From the NCBI GenBank assembly GCA_031422555.1, contig JANPLZ010000069.1, positions 1 to 35,842 of the forward strand: 35,842 nucleotides of DNA, written 5' to 3'. The notes beneath the pieces were generated by a model, which was given only the letters and a program-made list of their open reading frames with translations, did no database searches and was not told where the DNA came from. Made by a program: the position numbers and the translations under genes. The DNA comes from JANNAT01 sp031422555 (GTDB lineage Bacteria; Pseudomonadota; Alphaproteobacteria; Rhodobacterales; Rhodobacteraceae). Of the stretch, positions 6,845 through 15,140 are shown one piece after another. How positions within the stretch are numbered: the first letter of the stretch is position 1; each line of letters begins with the position of its first letter.

Positions 6845-8089
6845 ATGGATCGCGGCACCATCATTTCTGGTATTGGGCATGCAAGTGTCGTTCTCTGGGT
6901 GGCGCTGGGGGATTGGCTTTTTGCGCCCAACCCGCCGCCACCCTTGCAGGCGGCTTCGGTATCGCTGATCACGGATGCAGCGTTCCAAGCGTTGCAGGCA
7001 TCAGCCCCCAAAGCCAAGCCCGCCGACAAGCCCGCCGACAAGCCTGCCGAAAACCCGCCCGAGGTGGCAGCCCCCGAACCCCTGCAACCCGAATTGCCGC
7101 CGGCCGAGCCGCAGCCCGAACCGGTGCAGCCCGAACAACCGCCACCAGACCCCATCGCGGACCAAACCCCGCCACCGGACATCGCCACCGATGTTCCGGT
7201 TGCTGCCGATCCGCAACTGGTCGAAGCCCCGCCACCCGTGGCGCCGCTGGCTGTCGATGAACAGCCCATCCCGGTGCCACTGGCAGACAAACGCCCCAAA
7301 CCGCGCCCGATTGACCGGGTTGCGGCCACGCCGGTGGATGACATCACCGACACGCCGGAAATTGCCGATATTCCCACGCCCGAAATCAGCGATCAGGCGG
7401 AACCCGATGCGCCTGTGGTGGTTGAAGATGCACCCGCTGCATCTCCCGAGGAAGCTGCCCCAGTGATCGTGACCGAAGCGGTGGAAACCGAACCCGATGC
7501 GCCGCAACTGGCCCCCACGTCGTCACGCCGCCCGCAATCGCGGCCCGAACAAGTGGCCGATTTGCCGGTTGAAGACCCCGCACCTGACACATCCGCCGAG
7601 GATCAGGCAGTGGCTGATGCGCAAGCCGCCGCCGATGCGCGAGCCGCCTCAGATGCGCAAGCCGCCGCAGATGCCGCCGCCGTTGAGGCCGCCTTGGCCG
7701 AAGCCGCCGATGTGCCCACCGAAGACACTGCAACCGATACGGGCGCACAAGACCTGCCCGAAGGCCCCCCGATGAGCGGCAGCGAAATCGAAGGCCTGCG
7801 TCTGGCAATCAACAAATGCTGGAACGTCGGGCAACTGTCTTCGGCCGCCTTGCGCATCACTGTGATGTTGCGGGTCGAGATGGGTGAAAATGGCAAACCA
7901 AACGCCGGCAGTATTGAAATGACCGGCTTTGAAGGCGGATCAGCCGAAGACGCCGCCCGCGCATTCGAGGCCGGAAAGCGGGCAGTGATGCGCTGTTCCG
8001 GCGAAGGCTATGATCTGCCGCCCGAGAAATACGCGGAATGGAGCGTTTTGAATCTGGAATTTGATCCAAGCGGGATGCGCCAGCGATGA
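6845..8089 (+). CDS. tolA: Tol-Pal protein TolA
   Basis: TolA links the TolQR motor to TolB and Pal across the periplasm. The 414-residue protein has one N-terminal membrane helix (about 7-26). A long low-complexity stalk follows, rich in proline, glutamate and alanine, with PADK repeats near 58-66, PEP/PPP runs near 75-130, and an alanine-rich helical part (DAQAAADARAASDAQAAADA) near 258-280. The C-terminal TolA/TonB-like domain (about 312-414) includes LRLAINKCWNVGQLSSAALR and ends LNLEFDPSGMRQR. The two cysteines near the ends of this domain may form a disulphide. The stalk is proline-rich rather than the pure alanine helix of E. coli, as is common in this order. Position between tolR and tolB supports the call. 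Confidence 0.93.
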   Translation: MDRGTIISGIGHASVVLWVALGDWLFAPNPPPPLQAASVSLITDAAFQALQASAPKAKPADKPADKPAENPPEVAAPEPLQPELPPAEPQPEPVQPEQPPPDPIADQTPPPDIATDVPVAADPQLVEAPPPVAPLAVDEQPIPVPLADKRPKPRPIDRVAATPVDDITDTPEIADIPTPEISDQAEPDAPVVVEDAPAASPEEAAPVIVTEAVETEPDAPQLAPTSSRRPQSRPEQVADLPVEDPAPDTSAEDQAVADAQAAADARAASDAQAAADAAAVEAALAEAADVPTEDTATDTGAQDLPEGPPMSGSEIEGLRLAINKCWNVGQLSSAALRITVMLRVEMGENGKPNAGSIEMTGFEGGSAEDAARAFEAGKRAVMRCSGEGYDLPPEKYAEWSVLNLEFDPSGMRQR

Positions 8090-8187
8090 GTGCCCAGAAA
8101 TTCCCCTGCAAGATGGCAAACGCGCCATGCGATACCAAAGGCCAAAACCGGCCTGCCAATAGAAACCCCGTGAAAAACGAGGATATG

Positions 8188-9513
8188 ATGAAAACACTTC
8201 GCACCCTGACCGCCGCTGCCTTGATCGCCTTAAGTGGCCTTGCCGCAGGGGTGATGCCCGCGCAGGCCGAATTGACCATCCGCTTTACCGATGGTGAAAT
8301 TGAACCGATGCCCTATGCGGTGCCCGATTTCATCGACGAAGGCGGCTCTGGTGAATTTGCGCGCAATATCTCGCGGGTGGTGGCGTCGGATTTGTCGGGC
8401 ACGGGGTTGTTTCGCGAAGTAACCAGCGACGCCTATATCAGCACCATTTCCAGCTTTGACAGCCCGGTCTCCTATAACGACTGGCAGGCGATCAATTCAC
8501 AGGCGCTGATCACCGGGGCGGTGCAGGTCAGCGGCGATCAGATTGTGGTGAAATTCCGGGTGTTTGACGTGTTTTCCGGCGAACAGTTGGGCGATGGGTT
8601 GCAGTTTGTCGGCACCACCGGCACCTGGCGGCGGATGGCCCATAAGGTGGCCGATGCGGTTTATTCGCGCATAACCGGCGAGGGCGGATATTTTGACAGC
8701 CGGGTGGTTTACGTCGCCGAAAGTGGGCCGAAGAACCAACGCCAGAAACGTCTGGCAGTGATGGATTACGACGGCGCCAATGTGCAGTATCTGACCGACA
8801 GCAGTTCCATCGTGCTGGCCCCGCGGTTTTCACCTTCGGGTGACCGGATTTTGTTCACATCGTATTCTTCGGGCTTTCCGCAGATTTACCTGATGGATGT
8901 GGGGTCGCTGAACGTGCAGTCCTTGGGTGAACAGCCCGGCACCATGACCTTTGCACCGCGCTTTTCGCCGGATGGCGGCACGGTGGTGTTTTCGCTGGAA
9001 CGCGGCGGCAACAGCGACATTTATGCGCTGGATATCGGTTCGGGCAATCTGACCCAATTGACCAACGCGCCGTCGATTGAAACTGCCCCATCGTTCAGCC
9101 CTGATGGCAGCCAGATCGTGTTTGAATCCGACCGCTCTGGCAACCAGCAGATTTACGTGATGGGCGCAGGCGGCGGCGAGGCGCGGCGTATTTCGGGCGG
9201 CAAGGGCCGCTACGGCACCCCGGTATGGAGCCCGCGCGGCGATATGATTGCCTTTACCAAACAAAACGAAGGGCGGTTTCATATTGGCGTCATGTTGTCG
9301 GATGGCACCGAAGAACGCCTGCTGACCGCGTCATTTCTGGATGAAGGTCCAACCTGGGCCCCAAATGGCCGGGTGATCATGTTCATGCGCGAAAGTGCGG
9401 GGGCGGGCGGGCAATCATCGTTGTTCTCGGTCGATATCACCGGGCGCAATCTGCGGCAGGCCAGCACCGAAAGCGCGGCCTCGGATCCGGCATGGTCGCC
9501 GCTTTTGCCGTAA
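8188..9513 (+). CDS. tolB: Tol-Pal translocation protein TolB
   Basis: TolB is a periplasmic beta-propeller that binds Pal and the TolA C-terminus. The 441-residue protein starts at ATG 8188, with GAGG 5 nt upstream. This start gives a clean signal peptide (MKTLRTLTAAALIALSGLAA, then GVMPAQA) with cleavage after Ala27. An in-frame ATG at 8086 overlaps the tolA stop but would add a non-family extension before the signal peptide. The N-terminal domain (28-165) is followed by PD40 propeller repeats (APRFSPSGDRILFTS, APRFSPDGGTVVFS, APSFSPDGSQIVFESDRSGN, TPVWSPRGDMIAF). Length is normal. Confidence 0.97.
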   Translation: MKTLRTLTAAALIALSGLAAGVMPAQAELTIRFTDGEIEPMPYAVPDFIDEGGSGEFARNISRVVASDLSGTGLFREVTSDAYISTISSFDSPVSYNDWQAINSQALITGAVQVSGDQIVVKFRVFDVFSGEQLGDGLQFVGTTGTWRRMAHKVADAVYSRITGEGGYFDSRVVYVAESGPKNQRQKRLAVMDYDGANVQYLTDSSSIVLAPRFSPSGDRILFTSYSSGFPQIYLMDVGSLNVQSLGEQPGTMTFAPRFSPDGGTVVFSLERGGNSDIYALDIGSGNLTQLTNAPSIETAPSFSPDGSQIVFESDRSGNQQIYVMGAGGGEARRISGGKGRYGTPVWSPRGDMIAFTKQNEGRFHIGVMLSDGTEERLLTASFLDEGPTWAPNGRVIMFMRESAGAGGQSSLFSVDITGRNLRQASTESAASDPAWSPLLP

Positions 9514-9527
9514 AATTGACTGTGACA

Positions 9528-9554
9528 CCGCGTTTGGGGCGATTCCCAACGCGG
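9528..9554 (+). other. Intercistronic hairpin between tolB and pal
   Basis: CCGCGTT-T-GGG (9528-9538) pairs with CCC-AACGCGG (9545-9554), giving ten base pairs with one bulged T and a 6-nt loop. No T-run follows on either strand, so this is not a classical terminator. Such a hairpin could protect the tolQRAB mRNA 3' end or set the level of pal relative to tolB. Confidence 0.55.
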
Positions 9555-9616
9555 TAAAAACCTGATATACCGGGCAAAATCGAGCCCAAAACCAAAAAGA
9601 AAAGGATGAAACCCCC

Positions 9617-10153
9617 ATGTTTGCCCCCTCCCTGTCTGTTGCCGTGAAATCTTTGCTGCTGATCGCGGCCCTTGGCCTGTCGGCTTGTAAGAACCCTGAC
9701 CGCTATGACGCCAACGCGCCGGGCGCGGGGGGTGTTGGCACCGGTGGAATTGACACCAATGGGTTGGGCGATCCGTCGGACCCGCGGTCCATTGCGTATT
9801 TCAACCAGTCGGTTGGCGACCGGATTTTGTTTCCGGTAGACCAATCCACGTTGACCGCTGAAGCGCGCGGCGTGTTGGCGGGGCAGGCGCAATGGCTGCA
9901 AACCAACGCCGATTACGCCATCATCATTGAAGGCCACGCGGACGAGCAGGGCACGCGGGAATACAACCTTGCCCTTGGCGCGCGCCGGGCGGCTGCGGTG
10001 CAGGATTATCTTATCAGTCAGGGCATTGGCGCGGGCCGGATGCGCACGATTTCCTACGGCAAGGAACGCCCGATCGAAGTCTGCTCGGATGAGGGCTGCT
10101 ATGCCCAGAACCGTCGTGCCGTGACCGTTCTGTCCATCGGCACGGGGGCCTGA
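9617..10153 (+). CDS. pal: Peptidoglycan-associated lipoprotein Pal
   Basis: Pal is an outer-membrane lipoprotein that holds peptidoglycan and is positioned by TolB and TolA. The 178-residue protein has a lipoprotein signal with the lipobox LSAC, so Cys24 is the acylated residue. A glycine-rich linker (about 34-52) follows. The OmpA-like domain has the peptidoglycan-binding pattern IEGHADEQGTREYNLALGAR, followed by RAAAVQDYL. AAAAGGATG lies upstream of the ATG. The order tolB-pal-cpoB is the conserved one. Confidence 0.97.
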   Translation: MFAPSLSVAVKSLLLIAALGLSACKNPDRYDANAPGAGGVGTGGIDTNGLGDPSDPRSIAYFNQSVGDRILFPVDQSTLTAEARGVLAGQAQWLQTNADYAIIIEGHADEQGTREYNLALGARRAAAVQDYLISQGIGAGRMRTISYGKERPIEVCSDEGCYAQNRRAVTVLSIGTGA

Positions 10154-10158
10154 CCGCA

Positions 10159-11001
10159 ATGCGTTGGCTGGCTTTGTGCCTGATCTTGTTGCCCTTGCCT
10201 GCAGTGGCGCAGGATCGCGCACAAACGCTGGCCGACATCAAGGCGGAACTGTCGATGCTGATGGCCGATTTCAATGGTCTGAAGGCGGAACTGGTGCAAA
10301 ATGGTGCGGCGCAATCGGGGGCGGCGGGCGGCGATGCTTTGCAGCGGCTGGACGCGATTGAGGCCGAGCTGATGCGGCTGACCGCCAAAACCGAAGAAGT
10401 CGAACTGAAAGTCAGCCGCGTGGTGGCGGATGGCACCAATCGGGTGGGCGATATCGAATACCGTTTGTGTGAAGTTACGACCGGTTGCGATGTCGCTGCC
10501 TTGGGGGCGACCACCACTTTGGGCGGCGATGTGGCTGCGGCGGGCGGCGAAGTGCCGGTTGTGGCCGACACCGGAAGCGGTTTGATCATTGGCGACACCG
10601 GTGGCGGTGTCGAGATGGCCGCCAATGAACAAAAAGACTTTGACCGGGCGCAGGAGGTGCTCGCCACCGGTGACTTTCGCACCGCCGCAGACCTCTTTGC
10701 GACCTTTGCCCAATCCTTTCCTGGCGGACCGCTGACCCAGCAGGCGCTGTTTCAACGTGGTGAGGCGCTGACCCAACTGGGCGAAACCGCCGATGCCGCG
10801 CGGGCCTATCTGGATGCCTATTCCGGCCAGCCCACCGGCCCTTATGCCGCCGACAGCCTGCTGAAACTGGGGCAGGGTCTGGGCGAGTTGGGTCAGGTGC
10901 CCGATGCCTGTGTGACACTGGGCGAGGTTGATGTGCGCTTTCCCGGCACCATTCAGGCGACGAATGCGCAAGTGTCGATGCAGGGTCTGGGGTGCCAGTA
11001 G
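10159..11001 (+). CDS. cpoB: Cell division coordinator CpoB (Tol-Pal protein YbgF)
   Basis: CpoB is a periplasmic protein that binds TolA and coordinates wall synthesis with outer-membrane constriction. The 280-residue protein has a signal peptide (MRWLALCLILLPLPAVA, cleavage before Gln18), a coiled-coil (about 20-100, with heptads such as ALQRLDAIEAELMRLTAKTE), a glycine/alanine linker, and C-terminal TPR-like repeats from about residue 155 (FDRAQEVLATGDFRTAADLF, ALFQRGEALTQLGETADAAR, and a third). It starts 5 bp after pal and overlaps the tilS start by 10 bp. Confidence 0.93.
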   Translation: MRWLALCLILLPLPAVAQDRAQTLADIKAELSMLMADFNGLKAELVQNGAAQSGAAGGDALQRLDAIEAELMRLTAKTEEVELKVSRVVADGTNRVGDIEYRLCEVTTGCDVAALGATTTLGGDVAAAGGEVPVVADTGSGLIIGDTGGGVEMAANEQKDFDRAQEVLATGDFRTAADLFATFAQSFPGGPLTQQALFQRGEALTQLGETADAARAYLDAYSGQPTGPYAADSLLKLGQGLGELGQVPDACVTLGEVDVRFPGTIQATNAQVSMQGLGCQ

Positions 11002-12260
11002 ACGGGTCGTCGCGGGATATTGGTCCGGATGCAGATTTATTGGGTGCGGCCCAAGCAGCCCTTGCCGACCCGGCCATCCGCCAAATTGCCGTGGCGGTTT
11101 CGGGCGGTGGCGATTCCATCGCGCTTTTGCATCTTTTGCACCGGGCCTGTGGGCAAACAAAGGTCATCTTGCACGCGGTAACCGTTGATCACGGCCTGCG
11201 CCCGGAATCGGCGTCAGAGGCCGCAGGGGTTGCGGCGTTTTGTGCCTCTTTGGGCATTGCGCATACCACCCTGCAGTGGCGCGATCACAGCCCGACCGGC
11301 AATCTGATGGACGAGGCCCGCCACGCCCGCCGCCGCCTGATCAGCGATTGGGCCGTGGCATCAGGGATCAGCCATATCGCCGTTGGTCACACCGCCGATG
11401 ATCAGGCCGAGACGTTTCTGATGGGTCTGGCACGTGCGTCGGGGCTTGATGGCCTTGCGGGCATGCGCAGTGTGTGGACGGGTGACGGCGTTATCTGGCA
11501 GCGCCCCCTGTTGCGCCACAGCCGCGCCGAATTGCGCGCTTATCTCATGCGCCATCGCATCCTTTGGGTGGATGATCCGTCGAATAACGATGACCGCTTT
11601 ACCCGGATCAAAGCCCGCAAAGCCATGACCGCTTTGGCCCCGCTGGGGATTACGGTGAAAAGTCTGACTACCTCGATCCGCCATCTGAACGACGCACGGC
11701 AGGCGTTGCAACAAGGGTTGGCGATGGTGGCGCAAAACTGCGTTTCAACGCCGGGCGGCGCGGTTTGTATCGGACAGGTGCAGTTTGCAGCCCTGCCCGC
11801 CGATACGCAGCGGCGGCTGTTGGTGCTGGCAATCGCGTGGCTGTCATCCGCCCCCTATCCGCCCCGCAGCGCGAAGCAAATCACCTTGCTGCAGGCCGGG
11901 CTTGCTGGCCGCGACGCCACTTTGAACGGCTGCCGTTTGCGCCATGCCGCCGGTCAGATCACCCTGACCCGCGAGCCGCGCGCCGTGGGCCTGACCCAAA
12001 CCCCGACCCGCCATCTGTGGGACAGTCGCTGGCGCGTTGACGGGCCGCATGCCGCCGATCTGACCCTGCGCGCTTTGGGCGCAGCGGGGCTGCGGGCGTG
12101 TAAAACCTGGCGCGATTGCGGCATTTCGCGCGACGCCTTGCTGGTTTCCCCGTCGGTTTGGCGCGGCGATGCGCTGATTTCCGCGCCTTTGGCCGGTTTG
12201 AACCCAGAATGGACCGCTTCGATCCCCGTAGGGTTCGACAAGTTTATCTTATCGCATTGA
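10992..12260 (+). CDS. tilS: tRNA(Ile)-lysidine synthetase TilS
   Basis: TilS converts C34 of the CAU-anticodon isoleucine tRNA to lysidine, so that it reads AUA instead of AUG. It is essential. The 422-residue protein has the N-type ATP pyrophosphatase P-loop AVAVSGGGDSIALLHLL (SGGGDS at 37-42), VTVDHGLRPES, and GHTADDQAETFLMGLARASGLDG. The C-terminal part is degenerate, as is usual in alphaproteobacteria. The GTG at 10992 overlaps the end of cpoB. A later start (such as TTG near 11040) cannot be excluded, because the first ~25 residues are not conserved. ftsH follows after 83 bp, the usual neighbour. Confidence 0.93.
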   Translation: MPVDGSSRDIGPDADLLGAAQAALADPAIRQIAVAVSGGGDSIALLHLLHRACGQTKVILHAVTVDHGLRPESASEAAGVAAFCASLGIAHTTLQWRDHSPTGNLMDEARHARRRLISDWAVASGISHIAVGHTADDQAETFLMGLARASGLDGLAGMRSVWTGDGVIWQRPLLRHSRAELRAYLMRHRILWVDDPSNNDDRFTRIKARKAMTALAPLGITVKSLTTSIRHLNDARQALQQGLAMVAQNCVSTPGGAVCIGQVQFAALPADTQRRLLVLAIAWLSSAPYPPRSAKQITLLQAGLAGRDATLNGCRLRHAAGQITLTREPRAVGLTQTPTRHLWDSRWRVDGPHAADLTLRALGAAGLRACKTWRDCGISRDALLVSPSVWRGDALISAPLAGLNPEWTASIPVGFDKFILSH

Positions 12261-12302
12261 ACCCGCCCAAGTTATCTCTATCTTAACAAGAACCGCCAAA
12301 GA

Positions 12303-12319
12303 TGACCCCGAATGGGTCA
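12303..12319 (+). other. Small hairpin in the ftsH leader
   Basis: TGACCC (12303-12308) and GGGTCA (12314-12319) form a 6-bp stem with a 5-nt loop, 14 bp before the GGAG ribosome site of ftsH. It may be a leader structure or a protein site. The region is also open in the ftsH frame from an ATG at 12302. Confidence 0.3.
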
Positions 12320-12343
12320 CGTGGCTTTTATCGGAGCATCTTC

Positions 12344-14260
12344 GTGGGTAACGCACGGAATATCGCCTTTTGGGTCATCTTGTTTTTGCTGGTTCTTGCC
12401 CTGTTCAATCTGTTTGGCAATACGCAGGCCACCCGCTCGACCAGTCAGCTTAGCTATTCTGAATTTATTCAGAAGGTCGAAAGCGGTGATGTCGCGGCGG
12501 TAACGCTGAACGGCGAACAAGTCACCATCCAAGGCAAGGATGGAAAGATTTATTCAACCATAGCGCCCAAGGATGACACGCTGACGACACGGCTGATCGA
12601 AAAAGGCGTGTCGCTGGAAGCCAAGGCACAGGCGGATTCAGGGTTCTTTTCGCTGATCTCGCTGTGGTTGCCGTTTGTGGTGCTGATCGGCATCTGGATT
12701 TTCTTCATGAACCGGATGCAGGGTGGCGGCAAAGGCGGGGCGATGGGCTTTGGCAAATCGCGCGCCAAACTGCTGACCGAAAAATCGGGGCGGGTGACGT
12801 TTGACGATGTGGCCGGGATTGATGAGGCCAAGGACGAGTTGGAAGAAATCGTTGAATTCCTGCGCAACCCGCAGAAATTTTCGCGCCTTGGCGGCAAAAT
12901 CCCCAAGGGCGCGTTGTTGGTGGGGCCTCCCGGCACCGGTAAAACCCTGCTGGCCCGCGCCATCGCAGGCGAAGCTGGCGTGCCGTTCTTTACCATCTCG
13001 GGCTCGGACTTCGTGGAAATGTTCGTGGGCGTCGGTGCAAGCCGGGTGCGCGACATGTTCGAGCAGGCCAAGAAGAATGCGCCGTGCATCGTGTTCATCG
13101 ACGAAATTGATGCAGTGGGCCGTGCCCGTGGCGTGGGCATCGGCGGTGGCAATGATGAACGCGAACAGACGTTGAACCAGCTTTTGGTTGAGATGGACGG
13201 CTTTGACGCCAACGAAGGAGTGATCATCGTCGCCGCCACCAACCGCCCGGATGTTTTGGACCCGGCGCTGTTGCGTCCCGGCCGGTTTGACCGCCAGATT
13301 CAGGTGCCAAACCCCGATATCCGGGGCCGTGAGAAAATCCTGTCGGTGCACGCGCGCAAAACCCCGCTTGGCCCCGATGTCGATCTGCGCATCATCGCGC
13401 GCGGTTGCCCCGGCTTTTCGGGCGCCGATCTGGCCAACCTGGTGAATGAGGCGGCGCTGACCGCCGCCCGCATTGGCCGCCGCTTTGTCACTATGGACGA
13501 CTTTGAAAACGCCAAAGACAAGGTGATGATGGGGGCCGAACGCCGCTCTATGGTGATGTCGGACGATGAGAAAAAGCTGACCGCCTATCACGAGGCTGGC
13601 CATGCGATTGTGGGCCTGAACGTGCCGCAGCATGACCCGATCCATAAGGCAACGATCATTCCCCGCGGTCGTGCGCTGGGTCTGGTGATGTCGTTGCCCG
13701 AACGCGATCAGTTGTCGGTCAGCTATACCAAATACAAGTCGAAAATCGCGATGGCGATGGGCGGTAAAGTGGCCGAAGAGCTGATCTTTGGTGCGGAAAA
13801 CGTCACGTCCGGGGCCACGTCTGATATCCAGCAAGTCAGCCGGATCGCCCGGGCGATGGTTACGCAGTTCGGCTTTTCCGAAGTGTTGGGCAACGTCGAT
13901 TATGCCAATGAACGCGAAAGCTACCTGGGCATGTCGGGCGGCGGCACCAGCCATTCGGGCACCACGCAAAAGACCATCGACGACGAAGTGCGCAAGATCG
14001 TTGACGAAGGGTATGCCCGCGCCAAGCAGATTTTGATCGAAAAGAACGACGATCTGCACCGCCTGGCGCAAGGGTTGCTGGAATATGAAACCCTCACCGG
14101 GGATCAGATTCGGAAGGTTATCGCGGGTGAAAAACTGAACCAGCCCGATGATGGCACCAAGCCTGATGCGGGCGGCGGATCGGCGGGGGTGGTGGCCATC
14201 CCCAAGACCCGCGCGCGTAAGCCGAAATCAGGCATGGAACCTGTCGAGCCTACGGCATAA
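12344..14260 (+). CDS. ftsH: ATP-dependent zinc metalloprotease FtsH
   Basis: FtsH is the membrane AAA+ protease that removes damaged membrane proteins and short-lived regulators such as LpxC and sigma-32. I choose the GTG at 12344, preceded by GGAG at 7 nt, which gives the usual opening GNARNIAFWV and 638 residues; an ATG at 12302 would add 14. Order: helix 1 (about 7-25), periplasmic domain, helix 2 (about 104-125), Walker A GPPGTGKT (194-201), Walker B FIDEID with Asp253/Glu254, the second region of homology (NRPDVLDPALLRPGRFDR, 300-317), and the zinc site HEAGH (416-420). A strong terminator ends the transcript. Confidence 0.98.
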   Translation: MGNARNIAFWVILFLLVLALFNLFGNTQATRSTSQLSYSEFIQKVESGDVAAVTLNGEQVTIQGKDGKIYSTIAPKDDTLTTRLIEKGVSLEAKAQADSGFFSLISLWLPFVVLIGIWIFFMNRMQGGGKGGAMGFGKSRAKLLTEKSGRVTFDDVAGIDEAKDELEEIVEFLRNPQKFSRLGGKIPKGALLVGPPGTGKTLLARAIAGEAGVPFFTISGSDFVEMFVGVGASRVRDMFEQAKKNAPCIVFIDEIDAVGRARGVGIGGGNDEREQTLNQLLVEMDGFDANEGVIIVAATNRPDVLDPALLRPGRFDRQIQVPNPDIRGREKILSVHARKTPLGPDVDLRIIARGCPGFSGADLANLVNEAALTAARIGRRFVTMDDFENAKDKVMMGAERRSMVMSDDEKKLTAYHEAGHAIVGLNVPQHDPIHKATIIPRGRALGLVMSLPERDQLSVSYTKYKSKIAMAMGGKVAEELIFGAENVTSGATSDIQQVSRIARAMVTQFGFSEVLGNVDYANERESYLGMSGGGTSHSGTTQKTIDDEVRKIVDEGYARAKQILIEKNDDLHRLAQGLLEYETLTGDQIRKVIAGEKLNQPDDGTKPDAGGGSAGVVAIPKTRARKPKSGMEPVEPTA

Positions 14261-14308
14261 GGCCCTCCACGCCCCGGGCCTGACCCGTGGCCATTGATAC
14301 ACACCAAA

Positions 14309-14341
14309 ATGCCCCGGACCGCGCGTCCGGGGCATTTTTTT
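14309..14341 (+). terminator. Rho-independent terminator after ftsH
   Basis: A perfect 11-bp stem (14309-14319 with 14325-14335, core GCCCCGGAC / GTCCGGGGC) with a 5-nt loop runs straight into a tract of seven T. It is 48 bp after the ftsH stop and closes the tol-pal-tilS-ftsH block. Confidence 0.95.
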
Positions 14342-14390
14342 ATTCCACAATCGGGTATACCCATCGCAAATGCCCTGAAAGGTCTTCGCT

Positions 14391-14990
14391 ATGCCTGCTT
14401 TGATGCGCACTGAATTTATCGGCACCATTGCTTGGCTGGGCCGGGTGACCAACCGCGATGCCAAACTGCAAAGTGACCCGCTGTCCGAAATCATGGTCCG
14501 GTTTGATGGCCCCGAAGGCGAGGCGCATGGCGGATTGACCAGGCCATCGTGCAGCCGCGTTCTGGGCCAATATCCCCGTAACACGCCCATCCGCAACACC
14601 CGCCAGTTTGCCATTGTCTCGGCCGAAGAGCTGGCCGCGATTGCCGCCGATATGGGATTGACGGCCTTGGATCCGGCCCTTGTCGGGGCCAGCATGGTGA
14701 TCGAAGGCATCGCAGATTTCAGCCATCTGCCACCGTCGTCGCGGCTGCAATCTGCCAGCGGGGCCACATTGGTGGTGGATATGGAAAACCGGCCCTGCAC
14801 CTTGCCCGCCCGGCCCATCGAGACGCGCCATCCGGGGTTTGGCGCGAAATTCAAACCCGCCGCCAAGGACCGCCGTGGCATCACGGCTTGGGTCGAACGC
14901 GAAGGCCTGTTGCGGGTGGGTGATGCGATCCGGCTGCATATCCCCGATCAAAGGGCTTGGCTGCCTTTGACTGCGCCGCGCCGCACCTGA
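14391..14990 (+). CDS. MOSC domain-containing protein
   Basis: MOSC domains occur in molybdenum cofactor sulfurases and in the mARC/YiiM/YcbX proteins, where a cysteine handles sulfur or the cofactor. The 199-residue protein is a stand-alone MOSC domain. Conserved features are EGEAHGGLTRPSCSRV (42-56), the FSHLPPSSRL segment (110-119), the candidate catalytic Cys136 in MENRPC, and the closing pattern KDRRGITAWVEREGLLRVGD. AAAGG lies about 8 nt before the ATG. A perfect 10-bp palindrome, GGGTATACCC (14353-14362), lies in its leader. It follows the ftsH terminator, so it is a separate unit; its partner is not evident. Confidence 0.85.
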   Translation: MPALMRTEFIGTIAWLGRVTNRDAKLQSDPLSEIMVRFDGPEGEAHGGLTRPSCSRVLGQYPRNTPIRNTRQFAIVSAEELAAIAADMGLTALDPALVGASMVIEGIADFSHLPPSSRLQSASGATLVVDMENRPCTLPARPIETRHPGFGAKFKPAAKDRRGITAWVEREGLLRVGDAIRLHIPDQRAWLPLTAPRRT

Positions 14991-15140
14991 GGCAAAACGC
15001 GTCCCGGGCGCCTGCCGGTGCCAACCGACCCGCCCCGCTTGGCGAATTTGGCCATGAACAAGTCGGAAAAGCGCGCCCTTTTGCCACAGCCCTGCGCTAT
15101 CACCAAGCCCACGGGATCGTCCGCCCTTTTGGAGAATGTT

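Noticed and set aside
6969..7808. Long frames on both strands within tolA
   Set aside because: They arise from the GC-rich, repetitive proline/alanine stalk of tolA and show only low-complexity translation.
8086..8187. Longer tolB start overlapping the tolA stop
   Set aside because: It would bury the signal peptide behind 34 polar residues; the start at 8188 has a ribosome site and a clean signal.
15018..15140. Longer fhs frame
   Set aside because: The extra 41 residues are not family-like, and a GGAG site lies just before ATG 15141.
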